From positions 17,050,001 through 17,114,000 of the forward strand of contig JBANAY010000003.1 in assembly GCA_037952775.1 (NCBI GenBank): DNA of 64,000 nucleotides, written 5' to 3'. Made by a program: the position numbers and the translations under genes. Position 1 is the first letter of the stretch, and each line of letters begins with the position of its first letter. This document shows, piece by piece, positions 23,801-34,304 of the stretch. The notes beneath the pieces were generated by a model. It was not told where the DNA came from, did not search any database, and saw only the letters and a program-made list of their open reading frames with translations. The stretch comes from Clonostachys chloroleuca. Its lineage: Eukaryota > Ascomycota > Sordariomycetes > Hypocreales > Bionectriaceae.

Positions 23801-26800
23801 GCTGGTTCCTAGCATCACGGGCTATCTACGTTGGAGTGATTATAAGTAGCTATCCAACCCTTCCCCTTCGGCATATCCCTCCCCCTCCGTGCATCCTGCG
23901 TTGAGCCATTGGGGGTAAGGGTAAGTGAGGGGTTCCCGTGTTTGCTCTGGTGCGCGGGTACCATCCATGACGAGATGTTTTTTTCCCGTCCTCGACTTCT
24001 TTTTGCGGAGCAAGTCCATGCTGTCCTCCATGTGCAAACACAAGTCAAAAGTATATATTGTTTACCTACTCATTCCACCTACCTTTGGCGTCGCATCCTG
24101 GATCTGAAGCTTTTCTTTCCTTTCTTTTTCCCAGACTGATGACCCCAAGATCTCAACTCGGCTAGGACACTAGCAGGACCTAGCTCCCAACCCTTGAGCG
24201 AATGCTCCGCAACCACTAGGTGGACGGCCTGTAGATTTTAGCGAACGTTCGATGCGTCATGTCACATCTGAGACGAAATGGTTGGCTGGGGGAAGGTACA
24301 CGTATAAGCGAGGGAGTCTGATATGGAAAGGTAAGCGAGGAGCGTCGGCGCCGAAAACAAATCCCATGGCGATGGGGAGGATGCTGCTGCCCCCTCCGGA
24401 AGCCTACCCCAGCTCAACCGAGCCAACCCCATCGCGCCGGAGGAGACGGTCGAGGGTGACCTGCTGGCGTACCGGCCGAGACAGAAACGCTGGGCTGGGC
24501 TGAATGGACACGCCTCCCTCGCTAGATTCTTTGGGTTCAGTGCCCCAAGCACGGCATCCGCCAGATCCTGAGCAGCTCCCGACTCCCGCGGGGGCTTGTG
24601 CTGGCCGACCTGAGCTCCCCGACCTCCCTGGCCTGGCCTTTCCAGCAGGCTACCGCACCGCTAAGCTGCCTATTGAGATGGATATTTTGGTCAGCATTAG
24701 GCAGCTCCACCCTCGACTGGCATCCCAGAATTCGCTGGCGCCGATCAGTCCCAGCCGGCGATGGTCTCCAGGGCGGATTGTGCATCGCCCTACGGAGGTA
24801 GATTGGTCGATACAGCCTATCCTAACCCCCAACGAAGTTCCTCGTCTGAGCCGCTTGGCATCTAGCTGCATATCTTCCCCTCGAGAACCAGCGTAATGGG
24901 CTCAATGGATCGGGAGTGGCCCTTTCTGCCCTCGACAGTGTCCTGGCCTCCCCGCTCCGAGATCGAGCTCGCGTTCGATGTGCTGCAACCCACTCCGCAA
25001 CGTCCCTCGTCTTCCGCACAAGGTCTCTCCCTCCCAACAGCTCTCGCTCTCCACTCGCCATCCACATTACAAAGCTACTGCGCACATTCCGAAGCTGCAT
25101 CACAAGTGGGGTCATGCCCTCTTGGCCAGATCCCATCTCCAACCTCCCGCGCCCAGTGGCGCGGTACTCGCTGTCCGCACCGCTGCAAACCGAGGCCTTA
25201 AGCCCTAACACCGCACCCACAGGCCCCCTTTGTCTACAGGTATTACCTGGTTTAGAGCTGGGCCTGGCATTGCCTCCCAAGTCATGTGGGCAGCAAAAGA
25301 GACGAGGAATATGATGAAACCCCACCTCGACCCCACCTGAGGGAAAGCAAGAACGAGGCAATCCAAGGCCAATTCGAGCCTCTCAGCAAGGGATGAGAGG
25401 CATCTGCTGGGTGCTCACTCCCCTTGCCACATGAGCTGTTTATATTACAGGCTACACTGCAAGTCTGTGTCCCAGAAAGGGAATCGGTGGTCTCTTTAAA
25501 CGCTCGCAAACACACGCACGCACGCACCAGGCCCCAAGTCTCACAAATCACACGATAGTAGCCCAAGTGGGCAAATGCAGGCTGCGTGTGCTTGAGCTAC
25601 CAAGGGATCGGCTCCTGTTGGTGGGCCATTGGTCCTGGTCCTTGAGTGCATGACATAAATTATTGCACACCAAAGAGGGCGCGCGACATAGGGAGGCATG
25701 CGACAAAGTTTACTACAGCTAGGTATCGGTACTATGTCCAGAATACAAGGTTATTACATGCTTCTACCGCGTTCTATCACAATCAATTAAAGAATAGCAA
25801 GGTTATAGCGCACAACCCAGAAGCTAGGCTCGTGTCCTAGTGCACTGTTATTTATGTCGCCCGCCTGGATGGCTGCGTGGTGGCCACTTAGCTACATACG
25901 TCATGACTGGCCAAACGTCACATGCGATGGAGGTGAGGCCTAATAATAATAAATAATAAGAGTGACAGCGCCTGGAAACCGTATCCGGCCTATGAGCTCG
26001 CCACTTGGCCTGCATGCGGATGCCAATTGACTGTCTGCAAGGACGCAATGCGACAATCCCGTGTCATCGCCCAGGTGCATGCTGTGCCTACCGATGTATG
26101 TGACGGGAGGCAGGGTGGTAGAGATGGCTGATGTGGGAGGGATTTGCGCTGGACAGAGTCAAGCGTCTGTATGTACATGCATTCATTGTTCATCCATTCA
26201 CACGTACATACATTGCATCCATACCTTGCAGAGCTGCCAGCGTACGCACACCACCACCCCTATTCTCCTCGCACGCACGATCGAGGGTCTCGGTCAGCGT
26301 TGGAGACAGCATTCTTCTGGTCTCATGACCCTCCTGGGCCCTCCATGCAACGCTAACATCTGATTTTAGGTTGGGTCATCAGCCAAAGCAAAACGCCGTG
26401 TCCCCACCCGCTATACTATGGGGCCTATTCCCACATTGCTGAACCTACCAGCGTCCGTCCATTCGCACTACGGACGGCGGCCTCGGGGCAGGAGCTCCAT
26501 CCAACGTGCTGTTCGACCCGCCAGCCCGGCCCTTTTCCCATTCACCTGACTTGAAGAAATGCTCACCAATCCGTACCTAGACTGAGTTAGACGCCGACCC
26601 GGGCCAGACGCTGCAAGGTCAGGAGTGGCGGGAAAGCAACCGAGAGGATCGAGCAAAGGTAGAGCTACCAGAAAGAAGGGGAAGAAGCGTTCTGGCTCGC
26701 ACTAGCATGCACGCAGAGCTGCCTGATCACCGCACCGCCGGGCCAATTGGCTGCCTCAATTGGACAGCTTAGCAATGTGGCGCCCAAATGTCCTTTCGGG

Positions 26801-29065
26801 TCTCACCATCGTGAAACAGCTGCATCAGCGACAGCTTTCTGATATCTAGACACTCACCCTCGTCCATCCAGACCATACGTCCCAATGTGCATGTGTGAGC
26901 TAGCACCTGCCGTGAGCGCTTAGGACCAGGCAATGGGCTCTGCCGCTCCACTCCCCAACCCTCGACCAGCCCGTCCGCATGCAATTGGGTACCTACATTG
27001 GAGCACGCCGGGCATTCACACTTGCCAGACAGCTCTGCATACATGCGCATGTACATACCTAGTTCCCAGGCTAGCGAGATGTCAAGATGGCGGTGATCTG
27101 TCATCTGCTGAAGCCCATGTCGCTCTGCCGTGGCCAGAGAGCACTTCCAAATTCCACAGTCGGTCCAATGCCAGAGAGACACTGACTTGTGCCTCTCGGC
27201 CAGAGAGAAAGCCCCAACGAGACCCGACCAACAAGTTACACTGCCACGCAGTGAACTCGAAGTTGACATGCATCTGGTTCGAAAGCGTCAACAACGTCTG
27301 GGTCCTTGTGTAACAATGCCCCCCCTGCGCCAGCATCATTGGCCTATCCTATGCTCAAGTGACCCTCTTTTGCCTCTCGATGCCCTGGCTCTTCGCTTCT
27401 ACTTCCAGCTCAAGTCAGACGCGTCCATGCGAGTCAATCCTGCCTGCCGCGCTGGTTGGGCTGCCAGCGAATAGTACGACTGCCCAGCCATGTCACGACA
27501 TCCTTCACGTGAAGGGCAAAAAAACCAACCCTCGAACAAGGTATAGGAAACCTAGCAGGAACCTGCCGTGTGGCTGCTTTGACATCTCACTCGACGTCCT
27601 TCTTCCCTCCAGAACCCTCCGTTTTCCCACCCCTGGTCGAGATAAGGCTAGCCTGCGGCACAGAGGTGCCAAAGACACGGCAGAGAATAAGAAAAGAAAG
27701 GAAAGGAAAAAAAACGGCACTTATGCGCGACCCAGGAGGAACAGGACAATGGACGCAACACATGGCACCCAATCAGCCCGTATCCGATTTATAACGCAAA
27801 AGAAAAAGGTTCTGGGCCCTGCATGTCTTATGTGTTTGAGCAAGGGCTGAAGTCCGGCGGCGATCACTCATGCACACCCTCCTTGTTTCGGGACTTGTTC
27901 CTGTGAAAGCGAGTGGCAGGGAATAGAATTTTCTCTTCTTCTGCACAGGCAGCCTCATTCTCGAGACTGGCTCCCTGAGATTAGAACCCTAGCCGTCTGT
28001 TCCGTGTTCCGTGTCCCGTCCTGAAACTATCGTTGACGCCAAAAGTGATGATGTATCTGGGCGGCCATTGCCGACCCTACCCTTTCTTTGCTTCGTTCAT
28101 CAGCCTGCATGTACGTGACGCCACCTTTTTCGATAAAATGGATGTGTGTGTGTTGCAGAGGTACTATGTAGACTGTGCCATTTGTCCAACCTGCCCCCCA
28201 CCCTGATGTCCAAGCAACTGCAACCAGAAGCGAGTTTCAGCGTCCGGATGCATGTTTACATCGACTATCGGGTGGGTTTCTGTGTCAGATCATGGGCTCA
28301 CGAGTATCCAATGGCTATTGCTTTTGTTAAGCAGATTATACGACCTTACATGTAAGAACCCATCGTTGGGGATTGTAAATGGGGGCGGAAACCCTCTTTA
28401 CCGCTTCGAGAAGGTTTGGATTCAGCTCAGCTTTGTGTAACCAAATCACCTAATGGAACAAATGGAAAAATCTGGATGTATAAGGCGCAAATGAGATAGA
28501 CCTATGAGATCAAATGCCAACAGCCAGCAGAATCTACACCCCTGCTTGCTTCTCTTAGGGGCAACTGAGCTGAAATATGTGGCTGCTGCACTTTCCTGCA
28601 GGCGAGCCAAGACAAGCCGGTAAGATCCGCCAAGGAAGAGGACAAGGAAAGTTTTTTCAGCTCTCTGTCTCGCCTTGCTTATCATACTGCATGATGGTTT
28701 TATTCATTCAGTCACTCATACGTAACTCCGTAGTCTGCAGAGCTCTCGATATGGCAGTAGTACTACATTCTAACTGCGCATGATAGTCACACGGGCAGAG
28801 AGACACATGAGAGGCTTGGCGGCCAGCTCCTGCCAGTGATCTAGGACAGGCCGTGGTCAGGATTCCCCTATTACGGGTAAGATGTTAAGCCACCATTGCT
28901 TAAGGGTGGTGACACTCTTGACTTGGGACAAATAGGGGGCTCGTCGAAACCTCGTTTCCTCTGATCGCTTGAGACATCACGGGCTAGGTGTTAGGGGGAA
29001 CCAGATTAGGAATTGAAATTAATATCATATTTTCCGGGTTGTTTCTAATCTGACTAAACTATTGT
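20869..29065. other. 8.2-kb gene-poor region between gsk3 and the PFK-2 gene
   Basis: No frame here shows a recognisable domain or a set of splice-linked coding exons. The first 2 kb (to about 22900) are purine-rich on the plus strand, meaning pyrimidine-rich in the gsk3 sense, as expected for a long 5' leader and promoter. GGGCT repeats lie at about 22083-22102 and TAGGTAGG motifs near 23062. Runs of CCTACC/GGTAGG motifs and G/C-rich patches continue to about 27500. No tRNA, rRNA or transposon feature was seen. Confidence 0.6.
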
Positions 29066-30829
29066 TTAGTCCTCATCATCTACCTTGTCCGCCACCATGT
29101 CCTTTGCTGTGTTAATGACCTTCTCCGGCGGCCGTTCCACAGACGTATCTGGAGGACTGCTCAGTCCATCAACATTTGGTGTCACATGGCCGCTTAGGTT
29201 GCCAGTGGGTGTCCCCGTTGCAAGCATACTCGAAAGACTTGCCGCGCCAGGTGTCCCATTGAAGAATCCAGGTGAGCTAACAAGAACTCGTGGGTCGAGC
29301 CCTGGAATATGGATGCGTTTGGCTTCATTTTGATATGCAGCCGGAATGATTTCAATAATCTCATCGCGGGGAAACTTAAGGAACGGAATGTCCATAGTAG
29401 AACAATGCATCAGATAAGCGTAGAGAACTCGAAGGACCGATTCGTGGGCTATGATGAGCAAGTCGTTCTGCTCTCGTTCAAGCTCCAGGATAATAGGTTC
29501 AAGGCGGACAGCAAGGTCGTGGTAAGACTATTCATCGTGTCAATACTCAGCATCTTCATCTCGCATAGACCGAATACATACCTCTGCTCGTGGATATCGA
29601 TGATGATATGGATCCAGCTCATGCTTCTCAACTTCATCGGGGTACAGTTGGCGGATCAAACGCTCTGGCATTTTCTCGCATGCCCCCGGGTTGATCTGGC
29701 TCATCTGTGACCTCTGTCTGACTGTGAAACCTTTATCCTTGATATAATCGGCCGTCTGGACTGTCCTAAGTCTAGTCGAGGTCCATACGGATAGAGGTCT
29801 GAGGGGTGCCTGGTCACCCTTTTCAACCTTCTCTGCATGTTCTTGCTCACGGTGTTTAAAAAGAGTCTCCGCCATTTTTTCGGCGTAGGCTCTTCCCTCA
29901 TCACATAGAGGTCCGTCAGACTTGTAAGAATCTTCTCCTTCGGCTGTGGTTCCCGCTCGAGCGAAGAATGTGGTGCGTGATTTGATGTGGAGATTTGTGA
30001 GGTAGAAGACAATTCTGTGGGACAGGTAATTAAAGCTGACGTTGTTGTAGAAGAACTTGGCGCCGGCGTTTATCATCTTGATATAGTTGAGCTCCTTTTC
30101 ATTCATTGTTTCAAACATCGGAATCCTCATTTCGATCCGCTTAAGGTAGAGCTCAGCGGCCTTGTCAGGATCCATACCAGCAAACTAGTTCCTTTGGATT
30201 AGAAGCACGTCTCAGAATTAGGACTGGTAATCTCACATCCGGTGATGATATCTTGACATTTCGTGCATTCTCCCGCAGAATTCGTTCATCGTCCACATAT
30301 GACTCAATGAAAAGTGTCTAAAAAATGTCAACCTATGCTCTGTCAAGACGCTATTTATGAAGGTTACCTGAACATCATGGTTGGCAAATTCTTTGGCCAG
30401 TGATCTCCGCCCACTGGCTGTTGGGTTGACAGCATCATAGATCGCAACTTGTCCGTTTTCATGGTTTAACCAGGCATATATGTCCTCACGGCACTTTTTC
30501 AGGATCTTTTGCCGGAGAATTATGGATGACGGAGACGCATTGGGGAAAAAGTAGTCTTCAGGGACCGTGCCTTCAGGGCCAATGGTGGCCCGGCGATAAT
30601 CGCCAAGATGGAAGATGCGAGTCTTCACACCCAGCCACTGAAGGTAACGGGCCATGGACACACAAATATGGCTGGTATTAGGAGTTAGCAGCTTGATCTT
30701 ACTAAATGGTGTATTCGGACGTAGATCTTACGTTTTCCCACGGGCAGGCGGGCCAACCATCACAATAGCAATCCGGCCAGAGTGGAAAAGGCGGCCAGAC
30801 ATGGTACTGTAAAGCTGGGCCGGTGCCAT
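29066..30829 (-). CDS. 6-phosphofructo-2-kinase / fructose-2,6-bisphosphatase with RAG in place of the catalytic RHG
   Basis: Makes fructose 2,6-bisphosphate, the activator of phosphofructokinase and inhibitor of FBPase-1. Exons seen: from upstream to 30732, then 30671-30368, 30317-30237, 30184-29582 and 29527-29066. The kinase domain has Walker A GPPARGKT, FHLGDYRR and VAIYDAVNPTASGRR. The C-terminal histidine-phosphatase domain reads FFARAGTTAEG where active enzymes have RHG with the phospho-accepting His, so bisphosphatase activity should be lost; the later His (IIAHESV) remains. Loss of this His (to Ser) is known in yeast Pfk26, a kinase-only enzyme. A Ser/Pro/Thr-rich tail follows. The 5' end is unresolved: the frame stays open upstream to about 30890. 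The start given is the internal Met of MAPAQLYST; an alternative is a 14-nt exon at 31114-31101 spliced to 30875, which keeps frame but uses a weak acceptor. Confidence 0.9.
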
Positions 30830-32181
30830 ATCTTGATCCGCAGTAACATCGTGAATACCGTCGATAAAAGTTGAGCTCTTGCGACGGTATCGGGGGCGTT
30901 AGCCGCAATTTCAGCGGTTCTATCGATCTGTCGTTAATCTCAATCCACATTTTGGGAGCTTTAGACCAGGTCCTGTTTTGAGAGCTGATCTCCGAGGTGT
31001 GGCCACAGATTTCCTGGGTCGGGTCTGGTTTATTCGAAGACCAACACCCAAGAATATAAAATTTGTATTTTCTTTGAACAATAATTTTGGAGCCACTTAC
31101 AGCAAGGTGTCCATGATCACGCCTGCGTCGATGCGGAAGCTATAACCCTAAAGAGAATCCTCCACTTGACAGACCGCGAGTGAATACTGATCCAGGCTAA
31201 TACGCAGGTATAACGGTGTCAATGACAGTCTGATTTGTCTCAGCTGGGCAAAATGAGTTAACAAGTAATTCACCGGCAAACTCTTGGGTAGGTAGTAAGC
31301 AAGCCGCAGTGACTTTCAATAAGGCAAAAACTCTTGCAGCTGAAGAGCCAGCGCACAGAGACTTTGATCCAAAGTGTCGGGTGGCTGTGGAAGGGGGCAG
31401 TCGGATATTGTCGGAGCTTTGTGCTACTAACCTACACTTCCAATGACGAAATAAGACAAAAATAATGTAGGGCGCAAGTAGATGGGGGCAAGGAGGTGCT
31501 GAAATGAAGAATGGGGAGAGAAACACTTTGGGCTTGCACTTGGAAAATGAGATGGTGCAGACTGATAACAGCCCGTGCCGTATAACAGTTTCGGTAAACT
31601 GGATGTGTGATGGTGGAAGTGTAAGGAAGTTGCGAGGCCAGAGCGTCAGAGGGGGGCCATGTAAGTAGAGGCTACTTCTTTAGACCGCAGAAATGCCATC
31701 ATGTACAGGGTAGATGGTACTTCTACCGGTGCTATTTTAGCGCCTGCTAGCTGAAGACCTCACCAACACTCAGGCGTCATCGTCCACCCGCGGCCCTACA
31801 GAAAGCCTGGAATGACGCCCACGGAAAAACATCCATCCGCATGCCGGAGTGGAGGGCAGCAGCTGGTCGCCCGCAAGCAAGATGGTGAGGTGTACAAGGC
31901 AACTTAGCTCGAAAAAGAGTGGCCCACCAGCCGAGCACCGACGTCTTGAAAATATTCTCCAGTTTCATCACCAGTGCGAGCGCCCGGTTCTGAGCTCCAT
32001 CATCACGCCGCCAGTGCAGCAATTTCAGCACTGGTTTCGATTGGGTTTACTTCTCCCCTCCGTCTAGCCGCCCGTAGCCTCAGTGCCAGTCGATTCCGCC
32101 CCGACTGCCTCTAGGCGTTACGCCCTCTTTTTCTCTCCTCCACACTCTGTCCTTGCTCGCTGCGAAAGCCCAGACGCGATC
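30830..32181. other. Divergent promoter region, PFK-2 gene / tom40
   Basis: About 1.3 kb, including the unresolved 5' exon(s) of the leftward PFK-2 gene (candidate ATG at 31114, with GTAAGT donor at 31100). The last 100 bases before tom40 are CT-rich, usual for well-expressed fungal genes. Nothing else recognised. Confidence 0.5.
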
Positions 32182-33368
32182 ATGGCCTCCTCACTAGACT
32201 CATTAACGACCGCTCTCCTCAATAATCCCGTGGTGTCGCCTCTTGGAGATGCGCTCAATTCTTTCAACGAACGCAGAGCAAAGCTCGGTCTGCCAAATCC
32301 CGGTACTATTGAGACCTTATCAAAGGAGATCCAGCGCGATGTCTTCCTCAACAACTCCATGTTCACCGGCCTCCGCGCCGATCTTACCAAGATCTTCAGC
32401 ATGAACCCCCTGTTCCAGGTCTCTCACCAGTTTGCAATGGGCGAGCGCATCAACCCTTACACCTTTGCTGCTATGTTCGGGACAAGCAAGGTAAGCGCTT
32501 TCGGATCACCCGAAACATCTCTCCTCCGGTTACTTGCTGACCAATAATTGAACAATAGGTATTTTGCCAAGGCAACCTCGACAATGAGGGCTCTTTGTCC
32601 GGTCGATTCAACTGGCGCTGGTCCGACAAGTTTGTTTCCAAGTCACAACTGCAACTTGCTCCCGGAGGCCAGGACATGGCTCAGTTCGAACATGAGTATA
32701 CTGGAGATGATTTCAGTGCCTCTCTCAAGATGTTGAACCCTTCTTACCTCGAGGGTGGTGTTACCGGAATCTTCATTGGAAGCTACCTGCAGTCCGTTAC
32801 TCCCAAGCTCGCTCTTGGTCTGGAAGCTCTCTGGCAGCGCCCTGCTCTGACCCAAGGTCCCGAGTGCGCCGTCTCATATGCTGCCCGATACAAGTCCAAC
32901 GACTGGATCGCCACGGCTCAACTCCAAGCTGCCATGGGTACCCTGAGCACATCCTTCTGGCGCAGACTGTCTGATCGTGTCCAGGCCGGCGTTGAGATGT
33001 CTCTCGGCCTTGTTCCTTCTCCTGGCGGTATGATGGGTGGTGGCATTCAGAAGGAGGGTGTGACCACAATTGGCGCCAAGTACGATTTCCGCATGTCTAC
33101 TTTCCGTGCCCAGGTCGACTCCAAGGGCAAGCTGAGCTGCCTTTTGGAGAAGCGTGTTGCCCCTCCCGTCATGATGACCTTTGCCGCCGATATCGACCAC
33201 TTTACGGTATGTTGGTTGTCCAATTTCCGAAGAGACGATACTGATACTATTAATTAGCAAACCGCCAAGCTTGGTCTCGGCGTCTCCATTGAGGCTGCCC
33301 CTGAAGAGTTACAGGACCAGCAGGAGGCCGCAGGTGGTGCGCCCACCCCTCCTAACATCCCCTTCTAA
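32182..33368 (+). CDS. tom40: Mitochondrial import channel TOM40
   Basis: Beta-barrel pore of the outer-membrane translocase through which nearly all nuclear-encoded mitochondrial proteins pass. Three exons, 32182-32490, 32559-33206 and 33258-33368, with 68- and 51-nt introns, give 355 aa, normal for fungal Tom40. The N-terminal helix region ([28 protein letters not shown]) and barrel segments (FMMFGT-type [71 protein letters not shown]) are typical. The C-terminus ends in an acidic, Pro-rich tail (PTPPNIPF). No cleavable presequence, as expected for an outer-membrane barrel. Convergent with the deubiquitinase gene. Confidence 0.95.
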
Positions 33369-34304
33369 ACAACTAGGGTGGATGTGAGAACAATGGCAAA
33401 CCCAGCTCTGTTGTGAGGACAGATGCCCCCGGTTCTCCTTGGTGGAAGAGGTAATGTAATGCAAACTTCCACCAAAGCACGAGCACACGAACATCAAGAG
33501 GCCCCCGCTTCTCCAAAATTCCTTTTTCTTCTCGATCAAAATGTCTTAATTATTTGGCATCTCCCCCATTTGGGGGCACAATGTTCGCATGTCTCGTCTT
33601 TGGCCGGTGATGGGCATCCCCTGACGCCAAACGGCGATGGAGTCCGGTCTCTTGGACGGATGAAACGGGAGACTCGGATTGCCTGTGTATATTATAAATG
33701 GGACCAGGATAGGTGTTCCTCTTGTACGTGGCTGGTCATGATCTCTGGAGAAGGAGATACCATGAGTTAAGTGCGACTATTTTGGCGCACGAGGCGGCTG
33801 GAGGTTGTATGTTCAAAAAGACGTTATCTCTCTTCATGTATTGTGTATATCGGAAATAGAGGAGCAGGTGGCCAGAAACATGGTTGATGATATTCTGTTT
33901 CAAACTCTAACAACTTTTGCCTATGTGGGAATTTCTTTTGGAAACATGAATCCCTGTGTCCTCGTACCGGCTAACTTGCTTGCCAAAAAAATCAAATTAC
34001 CGAGTTAGTAGCCAATACTGGTGCTACTCATGATAATATCAAACCCGCAACGCCATGCTATTGTAAACACTGCCATTGGTATCTCATACCGATTTCTCTA
34101 GGTATTTTCCCCTTTATGCTGTTGGTGTAATTGAAATGCCTTTTGATCCTCTGTAATTCCATGTCTTGAGTGGCATATCATATGATTCCGTGTCGCTCAA
34201 TTCAACCCCCTGAAACCTTCCTGAGAACGGGCTGAAAAGAGCCGGGCGGATGATACCCGGCAAGAGAAGAATTGAAATGTACGCATATTTAGAAAAAGCA
34301 GAGC
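33369..34304. other. Convergent 3' flanks, tom40 and deubiquitinase gene
   Basis: About 0.94 kb between facing stops, AT-rich, without a recognisable gene or RNA. Confidence 0.5.

Noticed and set aside
24822..25361. 179-codon minus-strand frame in the desert
   Set aside because: Mixed Arg/Gly/Ser composition without any motif, overlapped by equally long frames on the plus strand and no splice context.
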